Assembly (NCBI GenBank): GCA_030667765.1
Contig: DAOUVF010000180.1
Location: 1-6,463 of the forward strand
DNA length: 6,463 bases
Reading direction: 5' to 3'
Source of the DNA: Bacteroides sp.
GTDB taxonomy: Bacteria > Bacteroidota > Bacteroidia > Bacteroidales > SM23-62
Below, one piece after another: positions 1 to 6,239 of the stretch; within the stretch, counting starts at the first letter, position 1, and each line of letters starts with the position of its first letter. Under the pieces are notes generated by a model. It did not search any database, was not told the origin of the DNA, and was given only the letters and a program-made list of their open reading frames with translations. A program made the position numbers and the translations under genes.

Positions 1-1
1 A

Positions 2-316
2 ATAGACAACTTACCCAATACCGGATACGGACCGCGTGATGCTGATCCTTCCCCGGGTAATTACGTGCTCAGTAACTATCCGAATCCTTTCCGGTCAACC
101 ACAACCATTGAATATTCCATCCCTGAACCGGCAGATATTATTGTTACGGTCCACGATGTTAGTGGAAGAGCATTAATTCAGCTTGAGGAAGGCTATAAAT
201 TGCCAGGAACATACAGGATAATCCTGAACGGAAGCGGACTGGAAAATGGGATCTACATTTACCGCCTGAAAACAGAAAGTAAAGTACTTTCAAAAACCAT
301 GATGCTCGTGAAATGA
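2..316 (+). CDS. C-terminal end of a T9SS-sorted secreted or surface protein (5' truncated)
   Basis: The reading frame is open from the window edge to a TGA at 314-316, giving 104 residues of a longer protein. A GTG codon at 65 is not the real start, because the frame continues upstream (IDNLPNTGYGPRDADPSPG). The last 80 or so residues look like a type IX secretion type A sorting domain: an NYPNPF motif, then a TTTIEYSIPEP strand, VTVHDVSGR, a GTYRI strand, NGIYIYRL, and a short basic end (KTMMLVK). In this family the domain directs export across the outer membrane and is usually cut off as the cargo is released or attached to the surface. The catalytic or binding part lies outside the window, so the protein's job is unknown. 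The Pro/Gly/Asp-rich stretch before NYPNPF looks like a linker. Confidence 0.9.
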   Translation: MDNLPNTGYGPRDADPSPGNYVLSNYPNPFRSTTTIEYSIPEPADIIVTVHDVSGRALIQLEEGYKLPGTYRIILNGSGLENGIYIYRLKTESKVLSKTMMLVK

Positions 317-320
317 GCAT
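302..320 (+). repeat. Short inverted repeat across the stop codon of the T9SS gene
   Basis: ATGCTC at 302-307 and GAGCAT at 315-320 are perfect reverse complements around a 7-base loop, and the TGA stop (314-316) sits at the edge of the loop. No run of T follows (GAAACCCTG comes next), so it is a poor intrinsic terminator. It may be chance or a weak 3'-end hairpin. Confidence 0.3.
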
Positions 321-359
321 GAAACCCTGTAAATTAGATCAAATTAATCAATAAATTTT

Positions 360-367
360 TACTTTTG
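360..367 (+). promoter_or_regulatory. Bacteroidota-type -7 promoter box upstream of gmk
   Basis: TACTTTTG at 360-367 matches the Bacteroidota -7 consensus TAnnTTTG exactly, inside an AT-rich stretch (331-366). I see no clear TTG/TTTG -33 element at the expected distance, so the promoter is only half supported. Transcription would start about 7 bases downstream, near 374, giving a leader of about 70 bases before the gmk ATG at 443. This fits gmk-nadD being transcribed separately from the T9SS gene. Confidence 0.45.
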
Positions 368-381
368 AGCATCGCTCAGAA
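363..381 (+). repeat. Stem-loop overlapping the gmk -7 box
   Basis: TTTTGAGC (363-370) can pair with GCTCAGAA (374-381) around the triloop ATC: eight pairs, of which one is a T-G wobble and five (TGAGC/GCTCA) are perfect and contiguous. It overlaps the proposed -7 box and expected start site, so it could be an operator-like dyad. Only its right arm would lie in the RNA. No T-run follows, so it is not a good terminator for the upstream gene. Confidence 0.25.
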
Positions 382-442
382 AAAGAGGGTCAAATCAGAA
401 TTTTCCCTCTGGCAATGTGTGATTTTATCCTTAATTCTAATG

Positions 443-1030
443 ATGAAAGGAAAAGCCATCATATTCTCAGCTCCCTCAGGGGCAGGCAAAACCACCATTG
501 TAAAACATCTGCTGCAGCTTGACATGGGACTCGAATTTTCGATTTCAGCCTGCAGCAGGCCACCCCGGCAGCAAGAGGCAGATGGCCGGGATTATTATTT
601 CATGAGCGTGGCTGATTTCAGGAAGCACATAGCACAGGATGATTTCCTGGAGTGGGAAGAAGTTTACCGGGATCATTATTACGGCACCCTGAAAAGTGAA
701 ATTGACCGGATCTGGAGCAGGCAGAAGCATGTGGTTTTTGATGTGGATGTTATCGGCGGACTGAACCTGAAGGAGTATTTTGGGCAAAATGCGCTGGCTG
801 TTTTCGTTCAGCCCCCCTCCATTGGTGAACTTGAAAAAAGGCTCAGAGACAGATTCACAGATACGGATGATAAGATCCGCGACAGGATGGCAAAAGCCGC
901 AAGCGAAATGGAATATTCCGCCCGGTTTGATGCAATACTGGTCAATGATCACCTGGCAGACACCCTGATGAAAGGGAGAAAAATCGTGCAGGACTTCCTT
1001 GAAAAACCTATAATCCTGGAACAGGAATGA
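443..1030 (+). CDS. gmk: Guanylate kinase
   Basis: This enzyme transfers phosphate from ATP to GMP (or dGMP) to make GDP, an essential cytoplasmic step in purine nucleotide supply. From ATG 443 it has 195 residues, normal for the family. Visible motifs are MKGKAIIFSAPSGAGKTT at the N-terminus with the P-loop (residues 10-18), the GMP-binding segment SRPPR (38-42) followed by DGRDYYF (48-53), FLEWEEVY (69-75) with YYGTLKSE (79-86), the DVDVIGG stretch (100-106), and the lid RLRDRFTDTDDKIRDRMAKA (133-152). The lid reads RFTD where RGTD is more usual, a mild change. The frame extends upstream to a TTG at 365, but that codon lies inside the -7 box and the extra residues match nothing in the family. 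ATG 443 (or the adjacent ATG 440) is the likely start. The stop overlaps the nadD start by four bases, indicating translational coupling. Confidence 0.95.
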   Translation: MKGKAIIFSAPSGAGKTTIVKHLLQLDMGLEFSISACSRPPRQQEADGRDYYFMSVADFRKHIAQDDFLEWEEVYRDHYYGTLKSEIDRIWSRQKHVVFDVDVIGGLNLKEYFGQNALAVFVQPPSIGELEKRLRDRFTDTDDKIRDRMAKAASEMEYSARFDAILVNDHLADTLMKGRKIVQDFLEKPIILEQE

Positions 1031-1599
1031 AAATCGGATTATTTTTCGGCAGCTTTAACCCCGTCCATATCGGCCATATGGCCATTGCCAATTACATGGT
1101 CGAGTATACCGACATGGACCGGCTCTGGTTTGTGATCAGTCCCCATAACCCCTTCAAGGAAAGAAAAACACTGCTGGCCGACCATCATCGCCTGGAACTG
1201 GTGGAGCGGGCCCTTGGAGATGATGAGCGTTTCATGGCCTCTGATATTGAATTCAAAATGCCAACCCCCTCCTACACCATCGATACCCTTGCCTGGCTGG
1301 GAGAGAAATATCCCTCAAACCAGTTTGTGATCATCATGGGAAGCGACGGCCTGCCTTCCTTCCCAAAATGGAAAAATGCCCCGGAGATACAGCAAAATTA
1401 CCGGCGCTATATTTACCCGAGACCGGGATACCCTGTGGATGTATTGGGACAGGAAAACCTCGAAGTTGTGGATGCCCCCCATATAGAGATCTCTTCAAGT
1501 TTCATCCGCAAAGCCATAAGGAACGGAAAGGATGTACGTCATTTCCTCCCCCCTGCTGCCTGGAAATACCTGGATGAAATGAACTTCTACCGGAAATAA
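1027..1599 (+). CDS. nadD: Nicotinate-nucleotide adenylyltransferase
   Basis: NadD joins nicotinate mononucleotide and ATP to make deamido-NAD and pyrophosphate, the penultimate step of NAD synthesis, in the cytoplasm. The 190-residue length is normal. Nucleotidyltransferase signatures are clear: GLFFGSFNPVHIGHM (4-18) with the HxGH pair H14/H17, ISPHNPFK (37-44), the substrate segment TPSYTIDTL (80-88), IIMGSDGLPSFPKWK (102-116), and ISSSFIRKAIRNGKDV near the C-terminus (155-170), corresponding to the ISSTxIR motif. The ATG lies in an ATGA overlap with the gmk stop, so the two are almost certainly one transcript. The gmk-nadD pairing is, as I recall, common in Bacteroidota, where a yicC-type gene often precedes them; that gene is absent here. 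Confidence 0.95.
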   Translation: MKIGLFFGSFNPVHIGHMAIANYMVEYTDMDRLWFVISPHNPFKERKTLLADHHRLELVERALGDDERFMASDIEFKMPTPSYTIDTLAWLGEKYPSNQFVIIMGSDGLPSFPKWKNAPEIQQNYRRYIYPRPGYPVDVLGQENLEVVDAPHIEISSSFIRKAIRNGKDVRHFLPPAAWKYLDEMNFYRK

Positions 1600-1640
1600 C
1601 CCGGCAGCAATTGGCTCATTCTTCTTTGGAATCATTATAG

Positions 1641-1683
1641 ATTTCTCTGTAGCACCTTAATCTTGCTGGAGAAATTAATTTTA
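1641..1683 (+). terminator. Imperfect stem-loop with T-rich tail after nadD
   Basis: ATTTCTC (1641-1647) and GAGAAAT (1669-1675) are perfect reverse complements. Inside them AGCA (1651-1654) pairs with TGCT (1664-1667) around a 9-base loop, leaving a small asymmetric bulge (TGT opposite G). The T-rich stretch TAATTTTAT follows. This is the best candidate for ending gmk-nadD transcription in the 163-base spacer. The outer stem is AT-rich and the tail is interrupted, so termination would be weak. The right arm overlaps the possible promoter for the next operon. Confidence 0.35.
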
Positions 1684-1695
1684 TATATAAATTTA
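1663..1695 (+). promoter_or_regulatory. Possible promoter of the symporter operon
   Basis: TAAATTTA (1688-1695) matches the Bacteroidota -7 consensus TAnnTTTG at all but the last base. A TTG at 1663-1665 lies 22 bases upstream as a possible -33 element, slightly longer than the usual spacing. Transcription would begin near 1702, giving a leader of about 60 bases before ATG 1763. The region is AT-rich, so a chance match is possible. No operator or riboswitch is recognisable in 1600-1762. Confidence 0.3.
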
Positions 1696-1762
1696 CAGGC
1701 TTCAACCAAAAACAGTACCAGATCTTTTTTATAACCCAAAACTTTTTCAATCCCTGAACCTT

Positions 1763-2515
1763 ATGGAATCTAATCCTAATGACTATCACATCAGCTTTTT
1801 TAAGCCTGCCACAGAAATGGCCCGGCTGAACCGGAATATTGTGATTTCCCTGGTAATTATCTGGACCGTCGCCATATTTGGCTTCCAGATCACCCTAAAA
1901 ATAATCAGTAAGCCAACCCCCGAGCCTGCCTACCTGGCATTTGAACAGGTGTGGGACCAGGTCAGCAGCGGCAACGCCTCAGATAAGGACCTCCAGGTAT
2001 TTGCACAGGCCTCCTTATCCGTACTCGGAAAGAACTTTATTGATCCCGGGCACCGGGTTGCGCTGGACAACGGTTTAAGCTGGTCTCTCCACCAGCTGGC
2101 AGGACCGGACCAGGGAGCTTCAATCAGGCAGGATATCGCTGCATTCGAAAAACTCAAAGGGGAGATTGAAAACATCACAGACCCTGAATATGTAAATGCA
2201 AGAAATGAACTGGCATCAGCCGTTTCTCCTGTATTGGGACTCTCCCCCGGGGATGTCAGGACGACCCTCGTCTCCATTGAATTAAACTCCTCCATGATGG
2301 ATGCACTGAGCCCCGAAAGCAGGGAAGCCATACCGGCGGCCATGTCACTCTACCTGATCCATCCCCAATCCATTCTCACAGATGGGCGATTGTTCGGATT
2401 TCCGTTCCATTACTTTTATACCGCCGTGTTCCTTCTGGTGCTTTTTGTGGGACTCTGCTGGCTGTATTGTGTACGCGCTGACCGCAGGGATGCCATCCTC
2501 GGTATAGATCAATAA
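1763..2515 (+). CDS. Enlarged DUF4212-like small subunit of a sodium:solute symporter
   Basis: The 250-residue protein has two predicted membrane helices, at about 26-48 (IVISLVIIWTVAIFGF and following) and 216-237 (YFYTAVFLLVLFVGLCWLYC). The first block (RLNRN then LVIIWTVAIFGF) and the last block (FGFPFHYFYTAVFLLV...LYCVRADRRD) resemble the two halves of the DUF4212 / solute:sodium symporter small-subunit family. Typical members have about 90 residues, with the helices close together. Here about 150 polar, partly helical residues (50-205) separate them. Basic residues flank the cytoplasmic sides (RLNR, RADRR), so both ends should be inside and the insert in the periplasm. The gene lies 31 bases upstream of the large symporter subunit, the usual order for this pair. 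The insert matches no domain I know. The small-subunit identity rests on weak helix similarity plus context. Confidence 0.7.
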   Translation: MESNPNDYHISFFKPATEMARLNRNIVISLVIIWTVAIFGFQITLKIISKPTPEPAYLAFEQVWDQVSSGNASDKDLQVFAQASLSVLGKNFIDPGHRVALDNGLSWSLHQLAGPDQGASIRQDIAAFEKLKGEIENITDPEYVNARNELASAVSPVLGLSPGDVRTTLVSIELNSSMMDALSPESREAIPAAMSLYLIHPQSILTDGRLFGFPFHYFYTAVFLLVLFVGLCWLYCVRADRRDAILGIDQ

Positions 2516-2546
2516 ACCATCCCCACACCAATTCAAAAATTCCATC

Positions 2547-4220
2547 ATGAAAAAAATAATACTCCCCCTCCTGCTTATATCCATTCCTGCCATCCTCTCT
2601 GCTGCCACCGGTGCAACCCAGCTCGAAGGCAGTTTCAAGGTCGGACCTTCCATCATCCTTATCACCATCCTCTGCCTCTTTGTCCTGGTCGGGATCGTTT
2701 TCCGTGCCAAGGACACGACCGATTTCTATGCCGCCGGACGCAGCATATCCAGGGTGGGCTCCGGCATGGCCATAGCCTCGAACTGGATGAGTGCCGCCTC
2801 CTTCCTGGGTATGGCTGCCCTGATGTACGGGGCAGGTTACCATGGCCTGGCCTATGTGGTCGGGTGGACCGGCGGTTATGTGCTCTTGTTGATACTTATG
2901 GCGGGACAAATCCGTAGGTATGGGAAATACACTGCTGCGGATTTTATCGGTGACAGGTATTATTCACAGTCCCTCCGCGCCATCGGCGCCATCATTGCCA
3001 TCCTGATCTCCATATCCTATTGCGTGGGCCAATTCGGAGGGATAGGCCTGATGTTCAAATGGGTCATGGGAGTATCGTACGGCTGGTCCGTCGTGATCGG
3101 GGGTACCGTAGTGCTGGCCTACACCCTGATCTCAGGGATGCTCGGGGTAACCAAGAACATGCAGATCCAGTATGTGATCATCATCATTTCCTTCATCATC
3201 CCCCTGTTCATCCTGACTTTTAAATTTGATTATTTCTGGCTCCTCCCCCAGATCGGGTACGGCGCTGTCGTATCGGATGTTGTCAGCGGGATCCCGCTGG
3301 CCGAGACCCGGCAGCTGGTGAACTCCTTCGGGCATGCATATGCCATGGTGCCGGCACCGGAATATGCCATGCCTTTTGATCCTGCAACAGGACAAACATT
3401 CTACCAGTGGATCGCCATTTCCTTCAGCCTCATGGTAGGTACCGCCGGACTCCCCCACGTAATACAACGTTTTTATGTGGTACCCAGGGCAAGTGATGCA
3501 AGGTGGTCGGTTGTATGGGGACTCTTCTTCATCTGCGTGCTTTACTGGAGTGCCCCTGCATATGCCGCGTTCGGGAAGGTGCTGTCAGCCAGCCCGGAAA
3601 TCGGAAGGCTGGCCAAGGATGCCATTGTGGTATACACTGCTCAGCTTGGCAATGTACATCCCCTGATCGTTGGACTCCTGGCTGCAGGCGGGGTGAGTGC
3701 TGCATTTTCTACGGTATCCGGACTCCTGGTTGCCGGTGCCTCGGCTTTTGCACACGACCTTTACGTAAAGACCATCAACCCGGATGCCCCTCCCAAAAAA
3801 CAATTGATGTTTGCCAGGATGGGGACCATCCTCATGGCAGCCATTGTTACAGCCATCGCCCTGGCAAAACTGGCCCTGATCGGGCAACTCGTGGCCGTGG
3901 CCTTTTCGCTGGCAGGCTGTACCATTTTCCCGCTTTTCCTCCTGGGGATATGGTGGAGCGGTTCAAATAAGCAGGGGGCTGTAGCCGGATTGATTGCCGG
4001 CGGACTGGTCTCCCTGGTGGCACTGACCTATTTCATCGCCGGGAAAATGGGAGCCGTCCTGCCCGGGCATGATTTCATCTCTTACTGGCTGGGAGCCTGG
4101 TATTTCGGGATCATAGGTGCGCCGCTGGCCATCCTGGTCCATATCATCGTGGCCCGTATGACCCCTGAAACACCCCTGGAAATTCGCAAATTCCTGATTG
4201 AAAAAGTCCATTCGCAATGA
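2547..4220 (+). CDS. Sodium:solute symporter, VC_2705-type large subunit
   Basis: A 557-residue inner-membrane protein of the SSS (solute:sodium symporter) family, which uses the sodium gradient to import small organic solutes. It opens with a signal-like stretch (residues 1-20), as do ActP-type acetate permeases, followed by about a dozen hydrophobic helices. Family markers are FYAAGRSISRVGSGMA (60-75), NWMSAASFLGMAALMYG (79-95), YGKYTAADFIGDRY (125-138), GTAGLPHVIQRFY (298-310), and VSAAFSTVSGLLVAGASAF (383-401) followed by HDLY. The last block carries the Ser/Thr residues that in SSS proteins form the conserved sodium site. A less hydrophobic loop at about 235-285 is typical of the VC_2705/ActP branch. 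The small-subunit gene upstream supports this subfamily. The substrate is unknown; acetate, lactate or another short carboxylate is inference. The stop overlaps the next gene's ATG by four bases. Confidence 0.92.
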   Translation: MKKIILPLLLISIPAILSAATGATQLEGSFKVGPSIILITILCLFVLVGIVFRAKDTTDFYAAGRSISRVGSGMAIASNWMSAASFLGMAALMYGAGYHGLAYVVGWTGGYVLLLILMAGQIRRYGKYTAADFIGDRYYSQSLRAIGAIIAILISISYCVGQFGGIGLMFKWVMGVSYGWSVVIGGTVVLAYTLISGMLGVTKNMQIQYVIIIISFIIPLFILTFKFDYFWLLPQIGYGAVVSDVVSGIPLAETRQLVNSFGHAYAMVPAPEYAMPFDPATGQTFYQWIAISFSLMVGTAGLPHVIQRFYVVPRASDARWSVVWGLFFICVLYWSAPAYAAFGKVLSASPEIGRLAKDAIVVYTAQLGNVHPLIVGLLAAGGVSAAFSTVSGLLVAGASAFAHDLYVKTINPDAPPKKQLMFARMGTILMAAIVTAIALAKLALIGQLVAVAFSLAGCTIFPLFLLGIWWSGSNKQGAVAGLIAGGLVSLVALTYFIAGKMGAVLPGHDFISYWLGAWYFGIIGAPLAILVHIIVARMTPETPLEIRKFLIEKVHSQ

Positions 4221-4984
4221 TTCCTGCCGCGGGCAAATTTCCAAGAGCCCTCATCTATGTGATGATGGCTCTTGTTGTTATAACCATTCTCCTGGCCTAT
4301 TCGCATTACCGGGGTAAAAACCTTACCGTGGATCCCAGGATAGTGCCGGCACGTAAACTATACGAAGGTTATAATGCCCTGGCCGGCAGCAACGACTATG
4401 ACGGGGTGATCCGGCTCCTTGATTCAATAGAACAGATATACAGCCAGTATCCCCATTACTGCGGATCTTTTGAGACCGGGGTGCTGGAGAACAACCGGGC
4501 AGCGGTATACCTTACCCTCGGACTCAGTTATGACAGCCTTTCATCACCCTATCATCACATGGGACAGGATTCCCTTATGGCATTGGGGGAATCGGCTGCC
4601 AGGAAGAGCATTGATATATATGAGAGCTGGCTTTCCGCGTATGCTGAAAATGGGCCGGGGGAAATAAAGGAGCAGATGCTGGCCACTTTTGGGATTGGAT
4701 TAAACACAGGCGACCCGAAAGAAATGGAAGCCTATGTCGAAAACCGGGTTAAGGAGATTGAGGATGCCATACAGGAAACCCCGAGGAGACTATCAGTCAG
4801 CTATACTAACCTGGGACTCGCATACAGGTACCGGGAAGATTACCAGGGGGCTGCATCCTGTTACCGGCAGGCCATGGACCTGTGGGAAGATAACCTGACA
4901 GCCGAAAATAACCTGAATATATTATTGGGTGAACCACTGAAGAAAAGAAATTTTATACAGAAAATGTTTCCCAAGCCGAAATAA
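4217..4984 (+). CDS. Membrane-anchored TPR-like protein of the symporter operon
   Basis: This is a 255-residue protein I do not recognise as a named family. A single hydrophobic segment at about 11-28 (ALIYVMMALVVITILLAY) follows a short basic start, suggesting a signal anchor with the rest in the periplasm. The body is helical. The clearest repeat is at about 194-227 (VSYTNLGLAYRYREDYQGAA, then SCYRQAMDLWEDN), with the small/large residue spacing of a tetratricopeptide repeat. A weaker TPR-like stretch (LLDSIEQIYSQYP, then NNRAAVYLTLGLSYDSL) covers about 67-108. TPR folds usually bind other proteins. The end is basic (KKRNFIQKMFPKPK). The ATG is embedded in the stop of the symporter gene (ATGA), implying coupled translation and suggesting a role as scaffold or partner of the transporter, which is inference. 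Confidence 0.75.
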   Translation: MIPAAGKFPRALIYVMMALVVITILLAYSHYRGKNLTVDPRIVPARKLYEGYNALAGSNDYDGVIRLLDSIEQIYSQYPHYCGSFETGVLENNRAAVYLTLGLSYDSLSSPYHHMGQDSLMALGESAARKSIDIYESWLSAYAENGPGEIKEQMLATFGIGLNTGDPKEMEAYVENRVKEIEDAIQETPRRLSVSYTNLGLAYRYREDYQGAASCYRQAMDLWEDNLTAENNLNILLGEPLKKRNFIQKMFPKPK

Positions 4985-5006
4985 AATTATCAATGAACAG
5001 AAAGCA

Positions 5007-6239
5007 ATGAAAAAAGTTCTATTCTTACTCCTCGCAGGTTTTGCATGCAGTTTCCTTTCCGCCCAGGAAGAGGAGAAATCCAAATGGGGGATTAAATTCT
5101 CCGGTTTTATAAATACAGATTATTTTTACGATAGCCGGCAGATTGTCTGTGCGAGGTGTGGGCATTTCCTGCTCTGGCCCACCCCTGAAAAGCTTGACCC
5201 GGAGGGCGTTGACATCAATGCCAGGGGGAGTTTTAACTTCCTCTCCATCAGGACCCGCGCCAGGGCAACCATTACCGGTCCGGATATTCTGGGAGCCAAA
5301 ACCCTGGGCGTATTAGAAGGGTCCTTCTTCGGACATAGCAACCTGGATTTAAACGAATTCCGCCTGCGGCACGCTTTTATCAAACTGAACTGGGAGCATA
5401 CTGAACTGCTCATGGGACAATACTGGAATCCAATGTTCATTCCGGAATGTTTTCCGGCGGTACTCAGCTTCAACACCGGTGCGCCATTCGGTCCCTTTGC
5501 ACGAAATCCCCAGATCAGGGTGAGCCATAAACTGGGACCGATAAAGTTTTCCGCCGTAGTTTATTCACACGCGGATTTTGTATCCGCTGCGGGCATATCT
5601 GCTTTGCGTAATTCCATGATCCCCGAAATGCATCTTCATGCCCAGTATCAAAAGGCCCCCTCGGCCAACAGCCCAGGTATACTCCTTGGTGGTGGTGCTG
5701 GTTTTAAAAGACTCGTCCCACTTATTGAAACAGAACAGGGTTATCATACTGCTGAAGGGGTAGGCAGCTTTCTTACCGAACTCTACGGCAAGTTGACCCT
5801 TAAAAAACTAACGATCAAAGCGGAAGGGGTCTTCGGGCAGAACAACTACGATTTGCTGATGATCAGTAGTTTTGGCATTACATCAGTGGATCCGGTAACC
5901 GGAAGGATGACCTATGCCCCGACAAGCAGTTATTCGTTCTGGACGGAGATCCACTCCAATAACCCCAAATGGCGGCCTGGTTTATTTGCCGGGTATACCA
6001 AAAACCTGGGTGCCGGGCAGGATATCTCTGCCGGGGGGATAGTGGGGAGCCGCGGGGATATCGATTTCATCTATCGCATCTCACCAAGGCTTATTTATAA
6101 TGTTGGCAAGATGAGGTTCGGACTGGAACTGGAATATACGGTTGCTGCCTTTGGCACCATCAACCCTGATGGATTGGTAGAAGATTCCAAAGCAGTGGGT
6201 AACTTTCGTACCCTGCTGGGTGTATTTTACTTCTTCTAG
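5007..6239 (+). CDS. Outer-membrane beta-barrel (porin-like) protein
   Basis: The 410-residue protein starts with a clear signal peptide (MKKVLFLLLAGFACSFLSAQ), with probable signal peptidase I cleavage at the SAQ site around residues 19-20. The mature part has many short alternating hydrophobic/polar segments typical of outer-membrane strands (KWGIKFSGFINTDYF, LTIKAEGVFG, RPGLFAGYTKNL, MRFGLELEYTVAAFG) and ends with aromatic residues (LLGVFYFF), the usual barrel C-terminus. Segments such as GHFLLWP, ELLMGQYWNPMF and FNTGAPFGPFARNPQIRV resemble a conserved but poorly characterised Bacteroidota barrel family, as I recall it. Three cysteines lie in the mature part: C48 and C51 in a CARC motif, and C148. 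It follows the TPR gene by 22 bases and is probably the last gene of the operon. The likely role is an outer-membrane channel for the symporter's substrate (inferred). No plug domain or TonB box is seen. Confidence 0.82.
   Translation: MKKVLFLLLAGFACSFLSAQEEEKSKWGIKFSGFINTDYFYDSRQIVCARCGHFLLWPTPEKLDPEGVDINARGSFNFLSIRTRARATITGPDILGAKTLGVLEGSFFGHSNLDLNEFRLRHAFIKLNWEHTELLMGQYWNPMFIPECFPAVLSFNTGAPFGPFARNPQIRVSHKLGPIKFSAVVYSHADFVSAAGISALRNSMIPEMHLHAQYQKAPSANSPGILLGGGAGFKRLVPLIETEQGYHTAEGVGSFLTELYGKLTLKKLTIKAEGVFGQNNYDLLMISSFGITSVDPVTGRMTYAPTSSYSFWTEIHSNNPKWRPGLFAGYTKNLGAGQDISAGGIVGSRGDIDFIYRISPRLIYNVGKMRFGLELEYTVAAFGTINPDGLVEDSKAVGNFRTLLGVFYFF

Noticed and set aside
509..558. Nine-base inverted repeat CTGCTGCAG / CTGCAGCAG within gmk
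   Set aside because: It falls in conserved coding sequence (LLQL and ACSR regions) with a 32-base separation. Codon content explains it and no function is suggested.
1590..1604. CCGG ... CCGG dyad at the nadD stop as a terminator
   Set aside because: There are only four base pairs and no T-run follows. The stem-loop at 1641-1675 is a better candidate.
1930..2343. Minus-strand frame of 137 codons opposite the insert of the small subunit
   Set aside because: I considered whether the unusual insert might instead reflect a gene on the other strand. The plus frame is continuous with both helices and sits in an operon, while the minus product shows no domain.
2376..2909. Minus-strand frame of 177 codons opposite the junction of the small subunit and symporter genes
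   Set aside because: It lies wholly opposite two well-supported membrane-protein genes. Its product is rich in Gly, His, Asp and Gln with no recognisable motif, as expected for the complement of a hydrophobic coding strand.
3503..3970. Plus-strand frame of 155 codons inside the symporter gene
   Set aside because: The Cys/Arg/Gly-rich product is a frame-shifted reading of conserved symporter helices. The real frame carries the SSS motifs without a break.
5020..5070. Possible lipoprotein signal in the barrel protein (GFAC at residues 11-14)
   Set aside because: The residues before the cysteine do not fit a lipobox (Phe at -2 and Gly at -3). The cysteine is inside the hydrophobic core, and a better SAQ cleavage site follows.
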